From: Candidatus Woesearchaeota archaeon
GTDB taxonomy: Archaea; Nanobdellota; Nanobdellia; Woesearchaeales; JACPBO01
Direction of reading: 5' to 3'
Assembly (NCBI GenBank): GCA_030651135.1
Contig: JAUSCS010000006.1
Span: forward strand, 256,851-320,850
Length of the DNA: 64,000 bases
Within the stretch, counting starts at the first letter, position 1, and each line of letters opens with the position of its first letter. Of the stretch, positions 1-6,695 are shown piece after piece. The notes beneath the pieces are model-generated. The model had not been told where the DNA came from, did not search any database, and worked only from the letters and a program-made list of their open reading frames with translations. Made by a program: the position numbers and the translations under genes.

Positions 1-516
1 ATATGTTATTGACGAACTACCGCTGAGAATTTCGTAATCACCGGCATCTGTTATATATGTAAGAGAGACATGTGAGTCGCCACCGCCGCCATCCCAGTTA
101 CCTGCTGCTGTTTCAATTGTGTCTCCTGCTTTCACATCCATCTGGAGATCAAAATCAGATGTGCCATCACAGCCAATTGTGGCAATATAAGTCCCTTCTC
201 TCGTACAATAAACAAACTGGTTGTCGCCGGGTGTTCCGCATGTTGCGCTCTCTCCGAAATAATCACAAACCCCCGTTGTTATTTTTTCTCCATCTTCGAG
301 TTTTGTCAGGTATATTTTAAAATCGTCATCAACGCTGCCCAGGTCTATTTGTCCATCACATCCTGCCGAAAACGTGTTGCTATCGCCCGATGCTGTTGCA
401 AAAAATGTATTTGTTAGAGAGTTGCAATCAGAGTAAACAATATAATCAAAAGAAACATCGCCAAAAACTACTTTCGACATCATTAACAAAAATAAAATTA
501 TGATGAGTTTTTTCAT
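1..516 (-). CDS. Secreted protein of unknown function, 3' end cut by window edge
   Basis: The reverse strand is open for 172 codons from an ATG at 516 to the window edge. The product begins MKKLIIILFLLMMSKVVFG, a typical Sec signal peptide (about residues 1-19). A mature domain rich in Gly, Ser, Thr and Asp with several cysteines follows, and a stretch near residue 145 contains four consecutive glycines. I recognise no family; the composition fits an extracellular beta-sandwich protein. The ATG overlaps the stop of the upstream gene (ATGA), so the two are translationally coupled and probably work together at the cell surface. The C-terminus is not visible, so length and anchoring are unknown. 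Confidence 0.7.
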   Translation of the reverse strand, partial: MKKLIIILFLLMMSKVVFGDVSFDYIVYSDCNSLTNTFFATASGDSNTFSAGCDGQIDLGSVDDDFKIYLTKLEDGEKITTGVCDYFGESATCGTPGDNQFVYCTREGTYIATIGCDGTSDFDLQMDVKAGDTIETAAGNWDGGGGDSHVSLTYITDAGDYEILSGSSSITY

Positions 517-1211
517 GGCATTTCACCCAAACATCTTTCTTTAAGTTGCGGACTTGTAATCTCCATGCAAATAGCGGCGTCTTTTGTTTTCTTTGCAAGC
601 ATATATATGCACGAATCTGCCTTGTTTTCTTCATCAGATTGTAATTGTTTGCATAGCTCTATGTTCGTTGTGTTGATAGCAACATCATACATGCAGCTAT
701 TCCTTAAACGAGAGTCTGCAATATCATTGCAAAGCTCTAAGTTATTGGTCTTAGCAGCATATGTGCGGAGACAAAATTCTTGTTCAGATTCATTTTCCAA
801 TAAATCACAATGGTTTTGTTTGCTTTGAACTGAAATAAGCGCAAAGCAATCTTTTCTCATATTCGCATTTTTAATTTCTTCACATAATGCAGGATTATTT
901 TTAACAAGTGCTTGATCTCTGATAGAGAAATCTTCTGTTTGAACGTTTGATGTTTCCGGTGTTTTTTCCATTAGTTTAAGAACCAAGATGAATGCCATGA
1001 TGATAAAAATAATAACCATGAGGATTACGAACAGGGATTTGAAATTAGTCATTTTGGTCTCTGGCTTTTCTATTGGCTTAATTGACCCAGTTATTTCGTC
1101 TACAGCATTCTTTGGGTAGCCTGCTGTTAATAGTGCTTTTTTGATTCTTTCAATAGGACTGCCTTTTTTTAATTGTTTTTTGACGTAATCAACAACATCT
1201 TGGTTTGCCAT
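513..1211 (-). CDS. Single-pass membrane protein with Cys-rich extracellular repeats
   Basis: A 232-residue protein. Residues 1-45 form a charged helical domain (KKGSPIERIKKALLTAGYP...) that resembles the C-terminal helical domain of the giant protein at 22951-38403. A transmembrane segment lies at about 58-80. The outer part carries about four loose repeats of roughly 35 residues, each with paired cysteines in the pattern C-x(n)-C-(F/L/M/I) (ALCEEI..DCFALI, HCDLL..FCLRTY, LCNDI..SCMYDV, LCKQL..SCIYML). These look like disulfide-bonded helical hairpins. Function is unknown. It is the first gene of a coupled pair with the secreted protein at 1-516 (ATGA overlap). Confidence 0.75.
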   Translation of the reverse strand: MANQDVVDYVKKQLKKGSPIERIKKALLTAGYPKNAVDEITGSIKPIEKPETKMTNFKSLFVILMVIIFIIMAFILVLKLMEKTPETSNVQTEDFSIRDQALVKNNPALCEEIKNANMRKDCFALISVQSKQNHCDLLENESEQEFCLRTYAAKTNNLELCNDIADSRLRNSCMYDVAINTTNIELCKQLQSDEENKADSCIYMLAKKTKDAAICMEITSPQLKERCLGEMP

Positions 1212-1228
1212 TTATAATGCCTCTTTTG

Positions 1229-1375
1229 TTAGTCTTTTTTGTTTTTATCCCCTTTTTTCAGCTTTTCCTCTATTGCTTCGTGTATGAATTGAATCAGTGT
1301 CTTATTCTGGAGAACAGCGTTTAGCTTGGCTTTTTTGTGAAGCTCGTCATCAATCTCGATGTTTATTCTTGTCAT
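1229..1375 (-). CDS. Small ribbon-helix-helix (CopG/Arc-like) DNA-binding protein
   Basis: A 48-residue product starting MTRINIEIDDELHKKAKLNA. It has the RHH pattern: a short beta strand with alternating residues (TRINIEI), then helix A (DDELHKKAKLNAVLQ), the turn, and helix B (KTLIQFIHEAIEEKLKK), ending in a basic tail. RHH proteins dimerise through the strand and insert it in the DNA major groove, often repressing their own gene. Just upstream, 1383-1427 holds five 9-bp tandem units between the TATA-like element and the start codon, which fits autoregulation. No toxin-like partner is adjacent, so I call it a regulator and not half of a toxin-antitoxin pair. Confidence 0.7.
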   Translation of the reverse strand: MTRINIEIDDELHKKAKLNAVLQNKTLIQFIHEAIEEKLKKGDKNKKD

Positions 1376-1382
1376 TTGAAAT

Positions 1383-1427
1383 AACTTATTTAACTTAGTT
1401 AACTTAGTTTACTTAGTTTACTTGTTT
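1383..1427. promoter_or_regulatory. Five 9-bp tandem operator-like repeats upstream of the RHH gene
   Basis: Five consecutive 9-bp units lie at 1383, 1392, 1401, 1410 and 1419 with consensus (a/t)acttagtt. The second and third are identical; the outer two diverge. An AT-rich TATA-like stretch (about 1425-1437) sits at the promoter-distal end relative to the leftward RHH gene, so the repeats would cover the transcription start. Binding by the RHH protein is inferred. Confidence 0.5.
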
Positions 1428-1489
1428 TAAATAATTAAGTTACTGATAACGGCTAATCTGGAAGTTCTTGTATTTAAATATTGCGGAAA

Positions 1490-2050
1490 TTACCTGAGAA
1501 GTTCGAAAAAAGACTTCAAATCGTGCCATCCCCTCATCTCGTAAGGAGCTGCAGCAAAGGAAGCGATCATTGTATTAACCTTGTACTTCCTGCACAGCTC
1601 AATGTTCTGGATCATCCTGCCTATGATCTGCGCCCTAAGCATGCCCTCTGAGCCAAGGATCGAATTAAATGAAAATCCTATTGTCTTTCCCTTTTCTTTT
1701 GCTATTGCGCACAATATATGGTTTAAGCCGGAATCCCTGTGATGGATGAAATCCCTTCTGCCAGTCTCTTCAAATGCAAATATAATGTCTGCTTTTGTTT
1801 TTTCAAGAACATATCTGTTGTCCTCTGCTGCTTTGACTAAGATCAATGTATCATCTTCTTTTTTTACTCTTTTAAAATGCTGTATCAGGGCAATATTCAG
1901 CTTTATTTTCGTATTTTTCTGTAATTCTTCTAAATTAGCAGCATCTTTTTTATTTTTATAAACAAAATATAATTCATCATAATCCAGCTTTTCAGCTATT
2001 TCGATGAATTCTTTTTCATTGTTTGAGGGAAAAATAAAATCTATTCTCAT
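1490..2050 (-). CDS. rnp3: Ribonuclease P protein component 3 (p30, PHP fold)
   Basis: A 186-residue protein matching archaeal Rpp30. It starts with a short strand (MRIDFIFPS), has the family's central FAFEETGRRDFIHHRDSGLNH block (residues about 91-111) and ends with the helix that packs against Pop5. Rpp30 forms a heterotetramer with Pop5 and activates the catalytic domain of RNase P RNA for 5' maturation of pre-tRNA. It is shorter than the usual 200-230 residues, mostly because the first part is compact. The gene starts 1 nt after the stop of ttuA (2052), giving a two-gene tRNA-processing and tRNA-modification operon. Confidence 0.88.
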   Translation of the reverse strand: MRIDFIFPSNNEKEFIEIAEKLDYDELYFVYKNKKDAANLEELQKNTKIKLNIALIQHFKRVKKEDDTLILVKAAEDNRYVLEKTKADIIFAFEETGRRDFIHHRDSGLNHILCAIAKEKGKTIGFSFNSILGSEGMLRAQIIGRMIQNIELCRKYKVNTMIASFAAAPYEMRGWHDLKSFFELLR

Positions 2051-2051
2051 T

Positions 2052-2915
2052 TTATTGCTTTATTTTTGACAATAAATTGCATGTCTGGCAGATTGTTCCT
2101 TTAGACGGCTCTCCGCACTTGTTGCAGTAATTCATCGCTTTATCTATTTTATTGTTTTTTAGGTTTTTAATGTTTTTTAAAAAATACGAAACTATGTTGC
2201 CCTTAATTTTCGGATTCTTTTCTTCATAGTTATTTAATAGATTTCTTATAAAATTGCGGTATGCGTCATGGCAGCAGGGGCATTTCCCGTAATCAACATC
2301 AAATTTCATTATTCCGGAATATTTGATTATGTCTTTTTCAGCTGTCAAATATAGCGGTTTAACCCTTGGAATGAACTTTTTGTCTTTTAAAATGCCCGAA
2401 ATTGGGCCCAGCCTTGCATTCAGGTCCGGCCTGTTCCTCAAAAGGTTCATTAAGATAGCCTGCGCCTCATCATCCATATTGTGGCCTGTAACTATCTTAT
2501 CAGCTTTCAGTTTTCTCGCGTATTTGTTGATCAGATAGCGCCTTAAAACACCGCAGATTGTGCAGGATTTAAGATCGAGTCCTTTTGAATTTAAAACTGA
2601 TCTTATGTAGCAAAGGGAATAACCAAACTTCTCCCTGAACGAAACAACATGCAGCTTGACATTTATCTTTTTGCAGAAATCCCTTATTTTCTCCAGGTTC
2701 TGCTTTGTATATTTGCCGATCAGCACATCAACAGTTATTGCTTCAACATTATGGCCTAGTTTTTTTAGCAGATAAAGGATAGCTGTTGAGTCCTTTCCGC
2801 CGGACACTGCTGCAAATATCTTTTCTTTTTTATTCAGCAGATTGAATTTTTTTATGGTTTTTTTTATTTTATTCTCAAAATCCCTGACGAATTTTTTTCC
2901 TTCATTGTTTTTCAT
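2052..2915 (-). CDS. ttuA: tRNA 2-thiolation enzyme of the TtuA/NcsA family
   Basis: A 287-residue ATP pyrophosphatase. The PP-loop AVSGGKDSTA is at about residues 36-45. A CTIC cysteine pair precedes RRYLINKYA, followed by the GHNMDDEAQ motif, and a C-terminal zinc finger (YCNKCGEPSKGTICQTC) closes the protein. The family adenylates a tRNA uridine and replaces O2 with sulfur, using an Fe-S cluster held by the central cysteines. The usual N-terminal CxxC...CxxC finger is absent: the protein begins about 35 residues before the PP-loop, and no in-frame cysteines occur upstream. A TATA box (tttataaa, 2941-2948) lies about 26-33 bp before the ATG, confirming this start as leaderless. rnp3 follows. 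Confidence 0.88.
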   Translation of the reverse strand: MKNNEGKKFVRDFENKIKKTIKKFNLLNKKEKIFAAVSGGKDSTAILYLLKKLGHNVEAITVDVLIGKYTKQNLEKIRDFCKKINVKLHVVSFREKFGYSLCYIRSVLNSKGLDLKSCTICGVLRRYLINKYARKLKADKIVTGHNMDDEAQAILMNLLRNRPDLNARLGPISGILKDKKFIPRVKPLYLTAEKDIIKYSGIMKFDVDYGKCPCCHDAYRNFIRNLLNNYEEKNPKIKGNIVSYFLKNIKNLKNNKIDKAMNYCNKCGEPSKGTICQTCNLLSKIKQ

Positions 2916-3030
2916 AGTATGAGTTAAAAGTTCTTTTTTATTTATAAAACTATGTCAAAAAGTTAAAAAAACAAAATATGGATTGCAGAATAATAAAATA
3001 TAAATACAAGCTCGGCTTTAGGGCAATTAT

Positions 3031-3140
3031 GAGCCATATTTTGCATATTCCAATGAGAGGGGTTCTTAATAGATGTGGCTCTTTTGTGTACACAGCCTAT
3101 ACATCAGGTTGTTAAGAGCCCGATTTTAATCCGGGTTCTT
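3031..3140 (+). promoter_or_regulatory. Structured leader with three mutually exclusive hairpins
   Basis: The 2942-3206 gap holds a TATA-like run (about 2995-3005) and then four pairing segments. A, GAGCCATAT (3031-3039), pairs with B, ATGTGGCTC (3073-3081), over 9 bp with one wobble, followed by TTTT. The end of B (GGCTCTT) can instead pair with C, AAGAGCC (3114-3120), over 7 bp. C extended (AAGAGCCCG, 3114-3122) pairs with D, CGGGTTCTT (3132-3140), over 9 bp and is followed by a T-rich tract (3146-3153). This A:B, B:C, C:D layout is that of an attenuator or riboswitch. The regulatory role is inference. Confidence 0.4.
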
Positions 3141-3206
3141 GCAGCTTCTTTTTGGGCATTAAAATTCCATTCTTTTTCTGCAAACCTGGAACAGGAGGTG
3201 AAAAAC

Positions 3207-3533
3207 GTGAGACCGCAAATAAGCGAAGGTTGTATTTTGTGCAGCGAGCAGATAACCCAGCCAGTATGCTTTAATTGCCTGGCTAAGGAGATGGCATGCT
3301 GGCTAGATGAAAGAAACAAGGCATTAGTGCCATTGCTAATCGGCAGAGCCAGCATATTCAAGGTCTACAAGCACAAAGCAGCAAGATGCATTATTTGCAA
3401 AGGAAATATGAATGTATGCGCGCATTGCTTCAGTATGGAGATTCATGACTGGCTGAATGAGAGCTACCCGGATATTGCTGAGGAATTCGGGGAATATTTT
3501 AACTTCGATCTTAGAACTGAATGTTGCCGCTGA
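3207..3533 (+). CDS. Small double zinc-ribbon protein, GTG start
   Basis: The start chosen is the GTG at 3207, because a strong Shine-Dalgarno (ggaggtga, 3194-3201) lies 5 nt before it. The longer reading from 3075 would place the leader hairpins inside the coding region. The 108-residue product carries two CxxC-x(6-8)-CxxC knuckles, CILC...CFNC near residues 9-23 and CIIC...CAHC near 60-75, each followed by an amphipathic helix with a W (MACWLDE, IHDWLNE). This looks like a tandem duplication of one zinc-binding helical unit, possibly nucleic-acid or protein binding. No known family was recognised. The gene stands alone behind an unusually structured leader. Confidence 0.6.
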   Translation: MRPQISEGCILCSEQITQPVCFNCLAKEMACWLDERNKALVPLLIGRASIFKVYKHKAARCIICKGNMNVCAHCFSMEIHDWLNESYPDIAEEFGEYFNFDLRTECCR

Positions 3534-3558
3534 TTTTTATTTTTTTATTTTAGGCAGC

Positions 3559-3927
3559 TTATTCCGCTGTTATTTTTCCTTTCATAGTGGGATGGATCGA
3601 GCAATGATATTCAAAAGTTCCCTTTTCATTAAATGTATGCAAATATGCTTGCCCATTTGAAAATGTTTCAGATATAATTTCATCTCCCGAATCAGACGTT
3701 ACTGTATGCTTGGCAAAAGTATCTTTATTTATCCATTCGACTGTTTCTCCTTGTTTTATTTTTATTTCCGAAGGGTTAAATGCAAAATTCTTTATGTCAA
3801 CTGTATTTGCCTGTGTTCCTGAACTGCTGCCAGTGTCTTTTTGATCGGACTGGCATCCCAGTATAGGCACGATAATTGCAGCAATGATGATCAATATAGC
3901 CGCTTCTTTGTATGAATTCAGTTTCAT
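3559..3927 (-). CDS. Lipoprotein cupredoxin (plastocyanin/amicyanin-like)
   Basis: A 122-residue blue-copper protein. A lipoprotein signal ends in ILGC, so it is probably tethered to the outer face of the membrane by the lipidated Cys near residue 25. A Ser/Gly-rich linker then leads to the cupredoxin fold. The copper ligands are visible: His in KHTVTS, then Cys, His and Met in YHCSIHPTM. It should act as a mononuclear electron carrier. It is the last gene of the arsR-iscS-iscU operon and overlaps the preceding 4-TM protein gene by ATGA. Its partner oxidase or reductase is not in this window. Confidence 0.9.
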   Translation of the reverse strand: MKLNSYKEAAILIIIAAIIVPILGCQSDQKDTGSSSGTQANTVDIKNFAFNPSEIKIKQGETVEWINKDTFAKHTVTSDSGDEIISETFSNGQAYLHTFNEKGTFEYHCSIHPTMKGKITAE

Positions 3928-4349
3928 CTTTTAACTTCCCCTTTGCTTTGTAAAAGCCTTGCAAAAATATACGATATTGCTGCGATGAATGAGAAATGAA
4001 CTATCCCGATAATTGCTGCCGAGTAGAATGTTGAGCGGGGGAAAGTGAAATAGTAATAAATGCCGAATATGGCTGTGCCAAGAATTCCTGTTGCAGCTGC
4101 TGTGATGATTGGGTTCAGCTTCTGTTTTGCTGCAAACAAATATACGAAAAAGAATGTGATTGCCGCTATGATTGATTTTGTAAGGCCATAATATGTGGGT
4201 GCAAAATAGCTTTCATAAACAAAATTATACCCCTTGCCGAGCAGCAATGGGTCCAGAATAAACCTGTGTCCTATGCTAAGCTCCAGTACGCCTACAAGTG
4301 CTCCAACCAGGACACTATACAAAACCAACTTCAAGCCAAATGATTTCAT
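3924..4349 (-). CDS. Four-helix integral membrane protein of unknown function
   Basis: A 141-residue hydrophobic protein with four predicted membrane spans (about residues 7-27, 57-76, 82-102 and 110-131), short loops and a basic C-terminus. I recognise no family. Both junctions are ATGA overlaps: upstream with iscU and downstream with the cupredoxin. Tight coupling suggests the membrane protein and the copper protein form one unit, for example a redox partner or metal-handling pair. That is inference from order only. Confidence 0.7.
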   Translation of the reverse strand: MKSFGLKLVLYSVLVGALVGVLELSIGHRFILDPLLLGKGYNFVYESYFAPTYYGLTKSIIAAITFFFVYLFAAKQKLNPIITAAATGILGTAIFGIYYYFTFPRSTFYSAAIIGIVHFSFIAAISYIFARLLQSKGEVKR

Positions 4350-4735
4350 TTTTTCTTTTTCTCATAATCTTTTATTGCATTCAAAAGAGCTTCCTCGCCA
4401 AGAAGGCTGCAGTGATGTTTTATTTTTGGCAGCCCTTTCAGCGCATCTGCGATTCTTTTGTTGGTGATTTTTTTGGCTTCTTCTATTGTCTTGCCTTTTG
4501 CAAGATCAGCCAGCATATCAGATACAGCGATGGCCGCAGTGCATCCGAGGGTCTTGAACTTTACATCTTTAATTATTTCCTCGCCTTTTTTATTCTTTTC
4601 TATTTTTATGTAAAGCCAAAGAACGTCTCCGCATACTGGATTTCCAACTTTCCCGATTCCATCTGCATTTTTAATTTCTCCTACATTCTTTGGGTGCAGG
4701 AAATGCTTCATCACTTCTTTTGAATATTGGAACAT
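4346..4735 (-). CDS. iscU: Fe-S cluster assembly scaffold IscU/NifU-N
   Basis: A 129-residue scaffold with all three cluster-binding cysteines: C35 in NPVCGD, C65 in LGCTAAIA and C109 in HHCSLLG. The Asp after the first Cys (D37), which tunes cluster release, is also present. It starts with the family's helix (SKEVMKHFLHPKNVGEI). It receives persulfide sulfur from IscS, encoded directly upstream with a 1-nt gap, and passes 2Fe-2S or 4Fe-4S clusters to acceptors. The LPPVK-type motif of IscU is replaced by LPKIK, consistent with the absence of Hsc chaperones nearby. Confidence 0.95.
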   Translation of the reverse strand: MFQYSKEVMKHFLHPKNVGEIKNADGIGKVGNPVCGDVLWLYIKIEKNKKGEEIIKDVKFKTLGCTAAIAVSDMLADLAKGKTIEEAKKITNKRIADALKGLPKIKHHCSLLGEEALLNAIKDYEKKKK

Positions 4736-4736
4736 C

Positions 4737-5897
4737 TTATTTTCTCCAGAAAGGGCTTGCCTTTCTTAATTCTTCAACTGCTTTTGACAAAACTGCCAAA
4801 ACATGATCTATCTCTTTTTTCGTGTTGTCTTTTCCCAAAGTCAATCTTAATGACCCATGCGCATCCTCTGGCTTCAAGCCAAGAGCCAGCAAAACATGGC
4901 TTGGCTTCAGTGATTTGGAAGAGCATGCGCTTCCAGTTGAAGCTGCAACTCCTTTATCATCCAGTTTCATGACAATGCCCTCCCCTTCAACATATTTGAA
5001 AATAAAGTTCGCATTGTTGCTCAGCCTTTTTGCAGGATGACCATTCAAGAATGTTTCAGGTATTTTTAAAACTCCTTTGATCAATTCATCTCTCAATGTT
5101 CTCATTTTTTTGTTATTTTTCTCAAAATCCCTCTGTGCAATCTCAACTGCTTTTGCAAATCCAACAATGCCTGCAATGTTTTCTGTTCCGCTTCTTAATC
5201 CAAACTCGTGGCCTCCGCCGTGTAGGAAAGTTCCTATTTTTTTCTTGATGCCTTTTCCAACATATAAAGCGCCAACTCCTTTTGGCCCGTAGATTTTATG
5301 CGCGCTCAATGACATCATATCAATATTTTGCTTTTTGACGTCAATTCTTTCCTTGCAGTAGCTCTGGACAGCATCTGTGTGAAATATGACGTTTCTTTCC
5401 CTGCAAATTTTTCCGATTTTTTCAATATCCTGCACTGTTCCGATCTCGTTATTAGCGTGCATTATGCTTACAAGCAATGTTTTTTCAGTTATTGCATTTT
5501 TTAACTGGTCAAGATTTATAATGCTGTATTTGTCAACATCAAGGTAAGTTACTTTTGCGCCCATATTTTCCAAAAATTTGCATGTGTTCAAAACGGCATC
5601 ATGCTCTATTTTGCTCGTTATTATGTGGTTCTTCTCTCTGTTTGTGAAAAACAGCTCTTTGATCGCTATGTTGTCGCTTTCTGTTCCACCTGATGTAAAA
5701 ATGATTTCTTCAGGCAGCGCATTTATTGATCCGGCTATTGTTTCCCTGCTTTTTTCCAATGCTTGCTTTGCCTCTCTTCCATAAGCGTGCAATGAATTTG
5801 CATTCCCGTATTTCTCGCTAAAATATGGCAGCATGGCTGCTAAAACTTCTTTTGCTACAGGCGTTGTAGCTGCATGGTCTAGATAGATTCTTTTCAT
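4737..5897 (-). CDS. iscS: Cysteine desulfurase IscS/NifS
   Basis: A PLP enzyme that converts cysteine to alanine and a protein persulfide. Start chosen: the ATG at 5897 (MKRIYLDHAATT), which forms an ATGA overlap with the arsR stop. The longer reading to 5924 would extend into arsR. Visible motifs are YLDHAATTP at the N-terminus, GTESDN, the PLP-Lys segment SAHKIYGPKG and the catalytic loop TGSACSSKSLKPSHVL, with the mobile Cys. Length is 386 residues, normal for group I desulfurases. It pairs with IscU downstream in the same operon. Confidence 0.95.
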   Translation of the reverse strand: MKRIYLDHAATTPVAKEVLAAMLPYFSEKYGNANSLHAYGREAKQALEKSRETIAGSINALPEEIIFTSGGTESDNIAIKELFFTNREKNHIITSKIEHDAVLNTCKFLENMGAKVTYLDVDKYSIINLDQLKNAITEKTLLVSIMHANNEIGTVQDIEKIGKICRERNVIFHTDAVQSYCKERIDVKKQNIDMMSLSAHKIYGPKGVGALYVGKGIKKKIGTFLHGGGHEFGLRSGTENIAGIVGFAKAVEIAQRDFEKNNKKMRTLRDELIKGVLKIPETFLNGHPAKRLSNNANFIFKYVEGEGIVMKLDDKGVAASTGSACSSKSLKPSHVLLALGLKPEDAHGSLRLTLGKDNTKKEIDHVLAVLSKAVEELRKASPFWRK

Positions 5898-6196
5898 TTT
5901 TTTCTCAAACACGTCTTGCCGCAATATTTGCCTGCATGATTTTCAACAATCTCAAGCAGCGGAATCATTGTCTTTTTATTTAGAGAATATATCTTGTTTT
6001 TTCCCTTCCTGACTGCTTCAACAAAATGACATTCCACCAATTTTTTTAGGTTGTGGCTTACTTTGCTTTGCTCTTCTTTTATTGCATCGCACATCTCATT
6101 AACGCTGAGGTCATCAAACCTCAATGCCTCAAGAATCTTCCATCTTGTTTTATTCGAGAAGGCATCAAAAAACAAAGCATATGAACTGCATTTCAT
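5894..6196 (-). CDS. ArsR-type winged-helix regulator with C-terminal cysteines
   Basis: A 100-residue wHTH protein (SNKTRWKILEALRFDDLSVNEMCDAIKEEQSKVSHNLKKL...), the first gene of the iscS-iscU operon. The recognition helix is QSKVSHNLKKL. The C-terminal tail holds His and two cysteines (NHAGKYCGKTC); another Cys lies at C3, one in NEMCDA, and a CH pair in VECHFVE. A likely role is sensing Fe-S status or metal (copper or iron) and autoregulating the operon, by analogy with IscR and copper- or arsenic-responsive ArsR proteins. The start codon is embedded in a perfect palindrome (6191-6202), and a TATA box lies 23-30 bp upstream. Confidence 0.85.
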   Translation of the reverse strand: MKCSSYALFFDAFSNKTRWKILEALRFDDLSVNEMCDAIKEEQSKVSHNLKKLVECHFVEAVRKGKNKIYSLNKKTMIPLLEIVENHAGKYCGKTCLRKK

Positions 6197-6228
6197 ATGA
6201 AATGTGCATCATATGTCATATATAAAGG
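6191..6228 (-). promoter_or_regulatory. Promoter and palindromic operator of the arsR-isc operon
   Basis: The TATA box ctttatata (reverse strand, about 6219-6227) lies about 25 bp from the arsR ATG at 6196, so the mRNA should be leaderless. TTTCATATGAAA (6191-6202) is a perfect 12-bp palindrome over the start codon. Further catatg hexamers occur at 6179-6184 and 6210-6215. Autorepression by the ArsR protein is inferred. Confidence 0.55.
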
Positions 6229-6265
6229 TTGTGGATTTAATGAGGAACAGAAAAATCAAAACACC

Positions 6266-6505
6266 CTAGATCTTAGCAGAATTAATCATATATTCTTTTT
6301 TTCTTCTCGTAATAAGACCTTCAGACTCCATTGTGACAAGAACGTGCTGAGATGAACCCTCCGTATATTCGAGTATGCCGAGTGTATGTTTTGCTTGGTC
6401 TATGATAGTAGATATTGCTACTTTTTGGCCAGGCCCATGTTGTTCTACTAAGTCTTGGTGCAATATCTGAGCTATGGTTACTAGATCCAGTTCTGTTGTC
6501 GGCAT
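6266..6505 (-). CDS. Small winged-helix-like DNA-binding protein
   Basis: A 79-residue protein whose second half reads as a wHTH: VAISTIIDQAKHTLG-ILEYTEGSSQHVLVTMESEGLITRRKKEYMI, with a recognition helix followed by a basic wing. The first ~25 residues (TTELDLVTIAQILHQDLVEQHG) form an additional helix suited to dimerisation. No exact family was recognised. A TATA box (tttataaat, about 6528-6536) is about 25 bp from the ATG, so it is a monocistronic leaderless gene. It diverges from tbp, and the 6556-6570 palindrome between them is a candidate binding site. A reading in another frame over the same bases (6321-6518) lacks any domain and is discarded. Confidence 0.6.
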   Translation of the reverse strand: MPTTELDLVTIAQILHQDLVEQHGPGQKVAISTIIDQAKHTLGILEYTEGSSQHVLVTMESEGLITRRKKEYMINSAKI

Positions 6506-6555
6506 GTTGGGTTTGCAATAAGCAATTGATTTATAAATATTGTTGCCATATAATG

Positions 6556-6666
6556 TATGTATTACATACTATGTTTTCCACCAGAAATCAAGGGGGTTTA
6601 TAAACTCCAATATACTCATTTAAAAACAAAAGTATTTATAAACTAGCGCCATTTATAAGCTTTATA
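6556..6666 (+). promoter_or_regulatory. Palindrome and cluster of TATA boxes upstream of tbp
   Basis: GTATGTATTACATAC (6556-6570) is a perfect 15-bp dyad. Downstream, several TATA-like elements occur in series: gtttataaactc (about 6597-6608), gtatttataaac (about 6631-6642) and atttataagctttataaata (about 6650-6669). A Shine-Dalgarno gggggtg precedes the tbp ATG by 5 nt. Multiple TATA boxes before the TATA-binding-protein gene suggest autoregulation or several start sites. Confidence 0.5.
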
Positions 6667-6695
6667 AATAATATTAACAGAATGGGGGTGTTTTT

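Noticed and set aside
1229-1375. Antitoxin of a toxin-antitoxin pair
   Set aside because: No companion ORF of toxin size adjoins it; neighbours are a membrane protein and rnp3.
3075-3206. N-terminal extension of the zinc-ribbon protein from 3075
   Set aside because: The segment is hydrophobic nonsense overlapping the leader hairpins, whereas GTG 3207 has a strong Shine-Dalgarno.
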